A DNA stretch of 36,274 nucleotides from Algoriphagus chordae (GTDB taxonomy: Bacteria; Bacteroidota; Bacteroidia; Cytophagales; Cyclobacteriaceae): the NCBI RefSeq assembly GCF_003254055.1, contig NZ_QKZT01000009.1:207350-243623 (forward strand), given 5' to 3'. Each line of letters begins with the position of its first letter. The first letter of the stretch is position 1. A model generated the notes under the pieces. It worked only from the letters and a program-made list of their open reading frames with translations, was not told the origin of the DNA and ran no database searches. Shown here piece by piece: positions 8,930 through 16,860 of the stretch. A program made the position numbers and the translations under genes.

Positions 8930-9350
8930 CTTGGATGTGTTGTAGGTTCAGGGTTCGTTGTGTTTCCGTATCATGACTGATCCGAATTAGGAGAAATTTC
9001 TCTGGCAAAAATGCAGCAATTTTCTCAGCCCATTCTAGCCAGCAATAATTTCCACTATAAAAATACTCTTCTATTCCGATATCCAAGGCTTCTGTAGGGT
9101 CATCCATTCTATAAAAATCGAAGTGGTAAAAAATATCACCACCTTGATTTTCATAATGATTGACAATGCCGAAAGTAGGACTACTAACCTGATCGCTGAC
9201 GGAGAAAGCGTTGGAAAGCGCCTTGATAAGCGTAGTTTTCCCGGCTCCCATATCACCTTGAAATACCCATACTTTTTCATCAGCAGCAGCTTTTATCACA
9301 GCTTTTGCCGCCTTTTCTATCTCATCTAGCTCGTATGTGAACTGTGTCAA
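8919..9350 (-). CDS. tsaE: tRNA threonylcarbamoyladenosine biosynthesis ATPase TsaE
   Basis: This is a 143-aa cytoplasmic P-loop protein. With TsaB and TsaD it supports formation of t6A37 on tRNAs that read ANN codons. The Walker A loop GDMGAGKTT is at 32-40, followed by the family motifs SSPTFGIVNHY, HFDFYRM and WLEWAEKI. Length and motif order are normal. It lies 8 nt after the porX stop and overlaps the alanine-dehydrogenase-like gene by 11 bp, so it is the middle gene of a three-gene unit. TsaB and TsaD are not in the window. Confidence 0.93.
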   Translation of the reverse strand: MTQFTYELDEIEKAAKAVIKAAADEKVWVFQGDMGAGKTTLIKALSNAFSVSDQVSSPTFGIVNHYENQGGDIFYHFDFYRMDDPTEALDIGIEEYFYSGNYCWLEWAEKIAAFLPEKFLLIRISHDTETQRTLNLQHIQDAS

Positions 9351-9358
9351 ATGCTCAA

Positions 9359-10915
9359 TTATTTGGGTGACAAATGAACGATCGGAATGATCATTTCCTC
9401 CAAAGATACGCCTCCATGCTGAAAGGTATCCTTATAGAAGTTCACATAATAATTGTAATTATTGGGGTATGCAAAGAAATAATCCTCCACGGCAAACACA
9501 TAGGTAGAAGATACATTCAATCTGGGCAACTTGGCATCTTCAGGTTTTTTGATCTCAAAAACTTTCCCTTGCTCAAAATTCAAGTTTTTTCCTTGCTTGT
9601 AGCGTAGGTTTGTAGTTACGTTTTTATCACCAATGATTCGGTAAGGTTTATTTACACGCTTGGTTCCATGATCAGTCGTAATGATAACCTCAGCTCCAGC
9701 ATCATGGATTTTTTTCAATAGCTCAAATAAGGAGGAATGCTCAAACCAACTAGAAGTCAAAGATCTGTAGGCAGACTCATCTGGAGCCAATTCCCGGATC
9801 ATCTTCATATCAGTTCTCGCATGCGAAACCATATCCACGAAATTATAGACCAGCACATTCAGATCATTTTGAAGAAATGTATGAAACTGCTCCAAAACAG
9901 CTTTTCCTTGATGTGCCTGAATTATTTTGTTATAGCTAGACTTGATCGGAAGCCTGTTTTTTTCGAGGTTTATTTTTAGCCACTCTTCCTCAAAGTTATT
10001 TTTGCCTTCATCAGAGTCCTCATCCTCCCAGAAGTTGGGATAGAATCTCGCCATGTCCATAGGCATCATCCCACTGAAAAGAGCATTTCTGGCAAAGGCC
10101 GTTGTGGTCGGCAAAATACTATAGTAAGTCCCCTTGTCCTTTATATTGAAATAAGGAGAAATAATTGACTCTATATCTTCCCATTGGTCCAATCTGAAAT
10201 TATCAATTACAATAAAGAATAGGGGCTTCTTCTCTTTGATGTGTGGAAAAACTTTTTTCTTCATCACCTGATGAGAAAGCAGAGGTTTGGTTGGATTTTT
10301 TTCCTCCATCCAATCCAAGTAATTCTCTTTGATAAATTTAGAGAAATTGGCATTTGCCTCGATTTTCTGCGATTCCAGCACAGGAAGCATGTTTTTGTTC
10401 TCTGTATCATCGATCTGCATTTCCCAATAGGTCAACTTCCGATAGATGTCCGCCCAGTCCTGATGATCTTCTGCATCATCAAAGGCCATGCTTATATTCA
10501 TGAAATCTTGCTGGTAACTCTGGGTAGTTCGCTCATCAATTAACTGCTTATTCTGAAGGAGCTTCTTCACAGAAAGCAAAATTTGGCTAGGGTTGATCGG
10601 CTTGATCAGATAATCGGCAATCTTCCCACCAATAGCATCATCCATGATATGCTCTTCCTCACTTTTGGTAATCATCACCACCGGTACCTGCGGTTTAATC
10701 TGCTTGATTTGCTGCAGTGTTTCCAGTCCAGTCATTCCCGGCATCATTTCATCCAAGAAGATTACATCAAAGTTTTTCTGCTCTACTTCTTCGATGGCAT
10801 CCACACCCGAATTGACCGTAGTGATGGCGTAGCCTTTCTGTTCGAGAAATAAGATGTGTGGTTTGAGCAAATCGATTTCATCGTCTGCCCAGAGTATGTT
10901 GAATTTTTGAGACAT
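9359..10915 (-). CDS. porX: PorX-type response regulator with PglZ phosphatase-like domain
   Basis: PorX works with the kinase PorY in Bacteroidota to control the type IX secretion system, hence protein export and often gliding. The start is taken at the Met encoded at 10915, not the in-frame Met 48 nt upstream, because the receiver begins directly after it and this gives 518 aa, the length I recall for Porphyromonas PorX. The receiver (1-120) has D11/D12, phospho-acceptor D55 and K105. A helical linker leads to the PglZ domain (about 215-518) with metal and catalytic residues of the alkaline phosphatase superfamily: D238 in VIDNF, T271/T272 in PTTTAFARN, D361, H365, D415-H416 and H500. The PglZ domain of PorX has been reported to act on oligonucleotides. 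No PorY kinase is adjacent. Confidence 0.92.
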   Translation of the reverse strand: MSQKFNILWADDEIDLLKPHILFLEQKGYAITTVNSGVDAIEEVEQKNFDVIFLDEMMPGMTGLETLQQIKQIKPQVPVVMITKSEEEHIMDDAIGGKIADYLIKPINPSQILLSVKKLLQNKQLIDERTTQSYQQDFMNISMAFDDAEDHQDWADIYRKLTYWEMQIDDTENKNMLPVLESQKIEANANFSKFIKENYLDWMEEKNPTKPLLSHQVMKKKVFPHIKEKKPLFFIVIDNFRLDQWEDIESIISPYFNIKDKGTYYSILPTTTAFARNALFSGMMPMDMARFYPNFWEDEDSDEGKNNFEEEWLKINLEKNRLPIKSSYNKIIQAHQGKAVLEQFHTFLQNDLNVLVYNFVDMVSHARTDMKMIRELAPDESAYRSLTSSWFEHSSLFELLKKIHDAGAEVIITTDHGTKRVNKPYRIIGDKNVTTNLRYKQGKNLNFEQGKVFEIKKPEDAKLPRLNVSSTYVFAVEDYFFAYPNNYNYYVNFYKDTFQHGGVSLEEMIIPIVHLSPK

Positions 10916-10945
10916 TTCAGGTTCCGTTTCTTTTAAAATTATAAT

Positions 10946-10953
10946 TACTTTTG
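10946..10953 (+). promoter_or_regulatory. Bacteroidota-type -7 element in the porX/HD divergent region
   Basis: The plus strand reads TACTTTTG, an exact TAnnTTTG match. Its last three bases are the possible TTG start codon of the HD gene, so both cannot function as drawn. The opposite strand holds the weaker TAATTTTA for porX. Only about 35 bp separate the two genes. Confidence 0.4.
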
Positions 10954-12207
10954 AGTCAAACAAAAAAGGCCTCCTTGAAAAGCCAGAAGATATTAAACGA
11001 CCCCGTTTACGGATTTATCACGATCCCTAGCGAGTTGATTTTTACGATTATCGACCATCCTTATTTTCAACGATTGCGGAGAATAAAACAACTGGGTCTG
11101 ACTGATTTTGTCTATCCCGGTGCACTCCACACCCGATTTCATCATGCGATTGGGGCAATGCACTTGATGAGCATTACGCTAGACAATCTACGAATAAAAG
11201 GTACTGAAATCACAGACCAGGAATATGAAGCTGCTTTAATCGCTATTCTTTTGCATGACATTGGGCATGGACCTTTTTCGCATGCCTTGGAATATAGCTT
11301 ACTCAGAGGCATTCCTCATGAAGAGCTCTCCCTTTTGACTATTGAACTCCTCAATCAGGAGTTTGGTGGCAAACTAGACCTTTCTTTAAGAATATTTAAG
11401 AATCAATACGAACGCAAATTCTTTCATCAGCTGGTTTCCAGTCAATTAGATATTGACCGGCTAGACTACTTACAACGTGACTGTTTTTTCACTGGAGTAT
11501 CAGAAGGAACCATCGGAGCGGATCGCATCATCAAAATGATGGATGTGAAAGATGATCTGGTAGTCATCGAAGAAAAAGGGATTTATTCTATTGAAAACTT
11601 CCTAAGTGCGCGGCGCTTGATGTACTGGCAGGTGTATTTGCACAAAACCACCGTCAGTGCCGAGAAAATGCTAATCAAGCTGATACAGCGTGCGAGATTT
11701 CTACGTCATTCTGGCACTCAATTCACAATCACTGAGGAGTTTGATTTCTTTTTGAATCAAAACTTATCTTTAGCGGACTTCCGAACTAATCCAGACTATT
11801 TGCGCTTATTTCTCGAAATGGACGATTTCGATATTTGGGGAGCGGTTAAGCTTTGGAAAAATCATCCTGACTATGTACTAAGAAACATATCTCAAATGTT
11901 TTTAACACGTAACCTTTTTAAGGTAACCTTGAGAAATGAAGTTTTTACGCCAGAGGAAATTGAACGAGCTAAGCAGAAAACTATTTCTAAGCTTCAAATA
12001 CCAATCGAAGACATCGATTATTTCTTTTCCCATGGCGCCGTAAGCAACTATGGTTACCTGGTCAAAGACAGAATTAATATTTTAACAAAAAAAGGAAAGG
12101 TAATTGATGTAGCTAAGGCTGCGGACTTACCAAATATAAAAGTCATGAGTAAAATCGTGGAGAAACATTATGTATGTAAAGCCAAAAGCTTAAATTTAAC
12201 TTATTAA
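10951..12207 (+). CDS. HD-domain phosphohydrolase (dNTPase-like)
   Basis: The protein has about 418 aa. The HD metal site is clear: RFHHAIG with H65, LLHDIGHGPFSH with H102-D103, and LDIDRLDYL further on. This HD subfamily includes dNTP triphosphohydrolases related to dGTPase and SAMHD1, so a nucleotide or phosphoester substrate is likely, but specificity cannot be read. The start is uncertain: no ATG precedes the conserved region, and the in-frame options are TTG at 10951 or TTG at 10975. The domain starts near KILNDPVYGF (residue 13), so either is long enough. lpxD follows after 18 nt, so it probably heads the lipid A operon. Confidence 0.85.
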   Translation: MSQTKKASLKSQKILNDPVYGFITIPSELIFTIIDHPYFQRLRRIKQLGLTDFVYPGALHTRFHHAIGAMHLMSITLDNLRIKGTEITDQEYEAALIAILLHDIGHGPFSHALEYSLLRGIPHEELSLLTIELLNQEFGGKLDLSLRIFKNQYERKFFHQLVSSQLDIDRLDYLQRDCFFTGVSEGTIGADRIIKMMDVKDDLVVIEEKGIYSIENFLSARRLMYWQVYLHKTTVSAEKMLIKLIQRARFLRHSGTQFTITEEFDFFLNQNLSLADFRTNPDYLRLFLEMDDFDIWGAVKLWKNHPDYVLRNISQMFLTRNLFKVTLRNEVFTPEEIERAKQKTISKLQIPIEDIDYFFSHGAVSNYGYLVKDRINILTKKGKVIDVAKAADLPNIKVMSKIVEKHYVCKAKSLNLTY

Positions 12208-12225
12208 CTCCGTTTATAATTGTTT

Positions 12226-13248
12226 ATGGAATTTACCCTCGGACAAGTTGCTTCGATTCTTGAAGGAAAAGTAGAAGGCGACGAAAACCAAAAAGTTTCT
12301 CGATTGGACAAAATCCAAGAGGGCAAGCCGGGAGGCATAAGTTTTTTGGCGAATGAAAAATACACTCCCTTTATCTACGAAACGGAGGCCACAGCGGTCA
12401 TCGTCTCAAATGACTTCAGCGCAACCAAAGAATTCAAAACGAATTTAATCCGCGTTGAAGATGCTTACAACGGATTCACCAAACTGCTAGAGGCTTATGC
12501 CATGATGATGAAAAGCAGTATTGTGGGTGTGGAAGAGCCTTCATTTATAGATCCTAGTTCTCAGATTGGCGATCAGGCTTTCCGAGCTGCTTTTTCTTAC
12601 ATCGGCAAAAACTGTAAAATAGGCGAGTCGGTGAAAATCCACAGTCATGTCCATATTGGCGATCGAGTACAGCTGGGCGATCATGTAATCATACATGCCG
12701 GTGCAAAAATATGTGCTGATACCATCATTGGAGATAATTGTGAAATCCACCCTGGAGCTGTAATTGGCTCTGATGGCTTTGGCTTTGCTCCACAAGGCGA
12801 TGGGACCTACAAAGCCATCCCGCAGATAGGAAATGTAATCCTAGAAGACAATGTCAGTGTGGGAGCAAATAGCACGATTGATTGCGCCACGATGGGATCT
12901 ACATTAATTAAAAAAGGAGTAAAAATCGATAATCTGGTACAAATCGCTCATAATGTGATCATAGGCGAAAATACAGTAATCGCATCCCAAACAGGAATTT
13001 CTGGATCTACAGTAATCGGGAAAAATTGCATTATCGCAGGGCAAGTAGGAATAATAGGCCATTTGAATATAGCAGACAATACCACCATAGGAGCCAAAAC
13101 AGGCATTATTAAGGGAATTAAAAAGCCTGGATTCACCCATTTTGGCTATATCGGAATGGACATGAAAAACTTCCTCAAGTCCTATTCTATTTTCAAAAAC
13201 CTGGAAGGGATGGAAGACCGCATAAAAGAACTAGAAAAAAAGCAGTAA
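12226..13248 (+). CDS. lpxD: UDP-3-O-acylglucosamine N-acyltransferase LpxD
   Basis: LpxD adds the second acyl chain (from hydroxyacyl-ACP) in lipid A synthesis, at the inner face of the cytoplasmic membrane. The ATG at 12226 is chosen over the TTG at 12220, giving 340 aa. An N-terminal uridine-binding domain (1-100) is followed by hexapeptide repeats of the left-handed beta-helix (about 105-300), then a C-terminal helix. H242 in LVQIAHNV corresponds to the catalytic His of E. coli LpxD, and GSDGFGFAP (181-189) is the family signature. It stands between the HD gene and lpxC-fabZ in one operon. Confidence 0.95.
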   Translation: MEFTLGQVASILEGKVEGDENQKVSRLDKIQEGKPGGISFLANEKYTPFIYETEATAVIVSNDFSATKEFKTNLIRVEDAYNGFTKLLEAYAMMMKSSIVGVEEPSFIDPSSQIGDQAFRAAFSYIGKNCKIGESVKIHSHVHIGDRVQLGDHVIIHAGAKICADTIIGDNCEIHPGAVIGSDGFGFAPQGDGTYKAIPQIGNVILEDNVSVGANSTIDCATMGSTLIKKGVKIDNLVQIAHNVIIGENTVIASQTGISGSTVIGKNCIIAGQVGIIGHLNIADNTTIGAKTGIIKGIKKPGFTHFGYIGMDMKNFLKSYSIFKNLEGMEDRIKELEKKQ

Positions 13249-13253
13249 ATTTG
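13246..13253 (+). promoter_or_regulatory. possible internal promoter before lpxC-fabZ
   Basis: The sequence TAAATTTG matches TAnnTTTG and includes the lpxD stop codon. It lies 35 nt upstream of the lpxC-fabZ ATG. No -33 element is evident, so lpxC-fabZ may or may not have its own promoter. Confidence 0.35.
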
Positions 13254-13287
13254 CAGCCTTTAGCATGCTGAACGGTTCAAAAATCAG

Positions 13288-14682
13288 ATGAAAGTAAAAC
13301 AACACACCATTAAAAAACAGGTGGAATTATCCGGAGTGGGTCTCCACACGGGTGTCATTTCAAACATGACATTTCTTCCTGCACCCCCAAATCACGGATA
13401 TAAGTTTCAGCGAATTGACCTGGAAGGCAGACCAACAGTAGATGCAGATTGCGATCTAGTAGTAGATGTTTCCAGAGGTACAACTTTGGAGCAAAATGGT
13501 GCTCGCGTTTATACTGTAGAGCATGTTTTGGCAGCATTAGTTGGCTTGGAGATTGACAATGTCCTTATCCAGTTAGATGGCCCAGAGCCGCCGATCATGG
13601 ATGGTTCTTCTATACAGTTTATCGAAGTCTTAGAAGAAGCTGGCCTAGAAGAACAAAATGCCCTAAGAAGATTTTACGAAGTACAGGAAAGTATCCAATA
13701 CAAGGATTCTGCTCGTGAAGTAGAGATGGTTGCTTTGCCAACGGACAATTATCGCGTGACCGTGATGGTAGATTACAACTCACCTGTACTCGGTAGTCAG
13801 CATGCATCGATTACCGACATTGGCCAATTCAAATCAGAGATTGCATCTTGTCGTACCTTCTGCTTTTTGCATGAGCTGGAAATGCTGTATAACTCTAACT
13901 TGATCAAAGGAGGAGACCTGAATAATGCTATTGTGGTGGTAGATAGGATTGTAGAAGAAAAAGAATTGGTTAATTTGGCTAAGATGTTTAACAAGCCAAA
14001 AGTTGAGGTAAAGAAAGAAGGCATTTTAAACAATGTGGATCTTCGCTATCGCAATGAGCCTGCAAGACATAAATTACTTGATGTAGTTGGAGATCTGGCT
14101 TTGGTAGGACGTCCGCTCAAAGCTCAAATCTTGGCAGCAAGACCTGGGCATGCAGCGAATGTAGCCTTCGCAAAGAAAATAAAACGTGTAATGGAGAAGT
14201 CTTCCACTTCTCACATTCCGTATTACGACCCAAGGCTTCCTCCAGTAATGGATATCACCCAAATCAGCAGCATTTTGCCGCATAGATATCCTTTTCAGTT
14301 ACTTGACAAAATCATCTATCTGGATAACACGGTAGTAGCTGGCGTGAAAAATGTAACTATCAATGAACCGTTCTTTATGGGTCATTTCCCTTCAAATCCT
14401 GTAATGCCTGGGGTATTACAAGTAGAGGCTATGGCTCAAACAGGAGGAATTTTAGTATTGAGTACAGTGGATGATCCAGAAAATTACTGGACATATTTTC
14501 TGGGAATCGAAAATTGTAAGTTCAGAAAAATGGTACTTCCTGGTGATACTCTGATTTTTAAATGTGAACTTTTGGCCCCGATAAGAAGAGGTATAGCAAA
14601 AATGCGTGGTGAAGCTTATGTCGGAACTACATTAGTCTGTGAGGCCGTAATGACAGCAAGCATAACCCGAAAAGAATTATGA
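13288..14682 (+). CDS. lpxC-fabZ: bifunctional LpxC deacetylase / FabZ dehydratase
   Basis: This 464-aa fusion joins the committed zinc deacetylase of lipid A synthesis to the hydroxyacyl-ACP dehydratase of fatty acid synthesis; the fusion is typical of Bacteroidota. LpxC covers about 1-305. Zinc ligands are H79 (VEHVLAAL), H261 and D265 (HKLLDVVGD), with H288 in GHAANV as general acid/base. FabZ covers about 315-464 with LPHRYPFQLLD, catalytic H366 in MGHFP and E380 in LQVEAMAQ. Both halves look active. The two enzymes compete for hydroxyacyl-ACP, so fusing them may balance membrane phospholipid against lipid A. The stop overlaps the lpxA start by 4 nt. Confidence 0.96.
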   Translation: MKVKQHTIKKQVELSGVGLHTGVISNMTFLPAPPNHGYKFQRIDLEGRPTVDADCDLVVDVSRGTTLEQNGARVYTVEHVLAALVGLEIDNVLIQLDGPEPPIMDGSSIQFIEVLEEAGLEEQNALRRFYEVQESIQYKDSAREVEMVALPTDNYRVTVMVDYNSPVLGSQHASITDIGQFKSEIASCRTFCFLHELEMLYNSNLIKGGDLNNAIVVVDRIVEEKELVNLAKMFNKPKVEVKKEGILNNVDLRYRNEPARHKLLDVVGDLALVGRPLKAQILAARPGHAANVAFAKKIKRVMEKSSTSHIPYYDPRLPPVMDITQISSILPHRYPFQLLDKIIYLDNTVVAGVKNVTINEPFFMGHFPSNPVMPGVLQVEAMAQTGGILVLSTVDDPENYWTYFLGIENCKFRKMVLPGDTLIFKCELLAPIRRGIAKMRGEAYVGTTLVCEAVMTASITRKEL

Positions 14683-15458
14683 TCAGTCCTTTAGCCCATA
14701 TTGACCCTAAAGCAACCATAGGGAAGAATGTTCAAATCGACCCCTTCACTATGATTGGCGAGAATGTCACCATTGGTGATAATTCTTGGATTGGACCAAA
14801 TGTCACTATTTTTTCTGGTGCAAAAATTGGAAAAAACTGTAAGATATTCCCAGGTGCTGTAATTGCTGGTATTCCTCAGGATTTGAAATTCCAAGGAGAA
14901 GATTCTACCGTTATGATTGGTGACCACACCACTATCAGAGAGTGTGTTACAATCAGTAGAGGCACAGTAGAAAAACAAACCACTGTTATCGGAAGCCACT
15001 GCCTTCTAATGGCTTATGTACACGTAGCACACGACTGCGTCATTGGAAGTCATGTCATAATCGCCAATTCTGTACAAATCGCTGGACATGTATCTATCGA
15101 TGATTGGGCAATAGTAGGCGGATCTAGTGCGGTGCACCAATTCGTGAAAATCGGAATGCATGCCATGATTTCTGGAGGTTCTTTGGTCAGAAAAGATGTT
15201 CCTCCATTCACCAAAGCTGCTCGTGAGCCACTTTCCTATGCCGGCGTAAATTCTCTGGGATTACGTAGACGAGGATTTTCCAGTGAGTCTATTTCCCATA
15301 TTCAGGAAGTCTATCGCTTCCTTTTCCTAAACAGCATGAACAACAGTCGTGCATTGGAAGAAATCGAAGTGAATCTACCTGCTACCAAAGAAAGAGATGA
15401 GATTTTGAATTTCATTCGCTCCTCTGAGCGTGGCGTGATGAAAGGCTACATTAATTAA
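14679..15458 (+). CDS. lpxA: UDP-N-acetylglucosamine O-acyltransferase LpxA
   Basis: LpxA makes the first acyl transfer of lipid A synthesis, from hydroxyacyl-ACP to UDP-GlcNAc. At 259 aa it has the normal length. Hexapeptide repeats of a left-handed beta-helix run over residues 1-180, followed by a helical C-terminal domain. The catalytic His is H118 in HVAHDC (equivalent to E. coli H125), and IAGHVSIDDWAIVGG and AVHQFVKIG are family motifs. It begins inside the lpxC-fabZ stop (ATGA) and is followed after 2 nt by the ABC ATPase gene. Confidence 0.96.
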   Translation: MISPLAHIDPKATIGKNVQIDPFTMIGENVTIGDNSWIGPNVTIFSGAKIGKNCKIFPGAVIAGIPQDLKFQGEDSTVMIGDHTTIRECVTISRGTVEKQTTVIGSHCLLMAYVHVAHDCVIGSHVIIANSVQIAGHVSIDDWAIVGGSSAVHQFVKIGMHAMISGGSLVRKDVPPFTKAAREPLSYAGVNSLGLRRRGFSSESISHIQEVYRFLFLNSMNNSRALEEIEVNLPATKERDEILNFIRSSERGVMKGYIN

Positions 15459-15460
15459 CT

Positions 15461-16081
15461 ATGCTGAAAATCCACTTAGAAGAAGCCTCAAAACGCTTCC
15501 AATACGAATGGATTTTTAAAAATCTAAGTCTTGATCTATCTCAAGGTAATTCTCTAGCTATTACCGGAAGCAACGGATCAGGTAAATCTACTTTGCTGAA
15601 ATGCCTGTCTGGCGCCATACCAATAAGCTCTGGGAAAATCGATTATGCCATTGATGGGAAATCTATCTCAGAAACAGACTGGTTTTCACACTTGAGCATT
15701 TCTGCTCCCTATATGGAAGTGCCAGAAGAATTCAGTTTGGAGGAATTACTAAATTTCCATTTCAAGTTCAAAAAGCCTCTAAACGGAATTTCTCCCAAAG
15801 AAATCATAGAGCAAATTTACCTCACTCAGCATGTTTCAAAGGCTGTTGGACAATTCTCCTCTGGGATGAAACAGCGGCTAAAACTGGGTTTGGCACTTTT
15901 TTCTGATGTCCCTTTGATATTACTTGATGAGCCTACTTCCAATCTTGACCGAAAAGGCATAGACTGGTATCAGGAAATGATGCGTGAATATGGAAAAAAC
16001 AGAATTCTAGTAATCTGCTCTAATGAGCCACGAGAATATGAATTTTGTGAACAAAAAATCACGCTAGAAGATTTTAAGTAA
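15461..16081 (+). CDS. ABC transporter-type ATPase without a visible permease
   Basis: The protein has 206 aa and a single nucleotide-binding domain. Walker A is GSNGSGKST at 36-44, the signature region reads FSSGMKQRLKLGLA, and Walker B is PLILLDEPTSNLD. The protein is shorter than most import ATPases and resembles the compact CcmA-like type. It starts 2 nt after lpxA and so is last in the lipid A operon, but no membrane partner gene follows. The partner may be encoded elsewhere, and export of a lipid or envelope component is only a guess from position. Confidence 0.8.
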   Translation: MLKIHLEEASKRFQYEWIFKNLSLDLSQGNSLAITGSNGSGKSTLLKCLSGAIPISSGKIDYAIDGKSISETDWFSHLSISAPYMEVPEEFSLEELLNFHFKFKKPLNGISPKEIIEQIYLTQHVSKAVGQFSSGMKQRLKLGLALFSDVPLILLDEPTSNLDRKGIDWYQEMMREYGKNRILVICSNEPREYEFCEQKITLEDFK

Positions 16082-16104
16082 ACACCAACTAAACTTATAT
16101 CATT

Positions 16105-16200
16105 TTCAGCTATGATGCCTGTAGCCTGTTTCTTGGGTTTACTAGCTGAAGACCGACACTTCAACTACGCTCAGTACAAGTGACCGGTGAGCGAAGTGCG
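16105..16200. repeat. REP-like inverted repeats after the lpx operon
   Basis: The stretch holds an 8-bp perfect inverted repeat TTCAGCTA/TAGCTGAA (16105-16112 and 16143-16150). Just beyond it a second stem pairs CGCTCA (16168-16173) with TGAGCG (16188-16193), flanked by CACTT and AAGTG. The core ACTACGCTCAG resembles short palindromic intergenic repeats common in Bacteroidota. There is no T-run, so it is not a standard terminator. Confidence 0.4.
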
Positions 16201-16316
16201 TTCAGTGCTCGAGTTCACCTAATCCTATGATGCATTTGTTACTTTACAGGCAGAAAAGCAGATAAACAAATAAACTTAAATTCATATCTTTAATTTCAGG
16301 CAATAAATCTAAAACT

Positions 16317-16805
16317 ATGAAATCAAATTTTTTCAGATGCGTCCTACTCGCTTGCGCAATACTTACAATCCAAAGTTGCAAAAAAGATGATCCTACTCCA
16401 GATCCACCAAAGAAGACTGCAGAAGAAATAGCAACCGAAGCATTGACAGGTTCTGGCTCTCAAACATGGGGAATTGACGGAGGTGGATCTGTGGAGCGTG
16501 ACGGAAAAGTCGTGACTGATGTCTATGCTGGTTTTGAATTGGTAATGAAATCAGGGTCTGCCAAAACCTATACTTCCAAAAACAACAATGATCTTTTCGA
16601 TACTTCTGGCAGCTGGAGTTTTGAGGGGACCAACTTCGATAAATTTATGCTTTCTGGCACAAAACCAGCCGCAGGTAGAGAGATATCCTTTACTCAAAAC
16701 AACAATAACTTGACACTCACATTTACTATCCCTCTTCCTGGAGCGAGGGTAAATGGTGTGATGGCCGTAGCAGGAAGCTATACCTTTAACTTGCTGAAAA
16801 AATAA
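16317..16805 (+). CDS. small secreted lipoprotein, unknown function
   Basis: The protein has 162 aa. A signal peptide ends in a lipobox-like TIQSC with C21, then KKDD, a sequence that often accompanies surface-exposed lipoproteins in Bacteroidota. A Pro-rich linker leads to a domain rich in Gly, Ser, Thr and Asn with alternating hydrophobic residues, which looks like a small beta-barrel or beta-sandwich; LTGSGSQTWGID begins it. I do not recognise a named family. It stands alone between the lpx operon and a terminator and is probably transcribed singly. Confidence 0.75.
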   Translation: MKSNFFRCVLLACAILTIQSCKKDDPTPDPPKKTAEEIATEALTGSGSQTWGIDGGGSVERDGKVVTDVYAGFELVMKSGSAKTYTSKNNNDLFDTSGSWSFEGTNFDKFMLSGTKPAAGREISFTQNNNNLTLTFTIPLPGARVNGVMAVAGSYTFNLLKK

Positions 16806-16829
16806 ATTCTAAAACCACCAACCATAACT

Positions 16830-16859
16830 AAAGGGGGGCGATATCGTTCCCCTTTTACT
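16830..16859 (+). terminator. intrinsic terminator after the lipoprotein gene
   Basis: A hairpin at 16830-16855 pairs AAAGGGG with CCCCTTT, extended inward through two G-T pairs to the self-complementary CGATATCG. TTACTTTTATTT follows. It lies 25 nt past the lipoprotein stop and 6 nt before the convergent mutS2 stop. Confidence 0.75.
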
Positions 16860-16860
16860 T

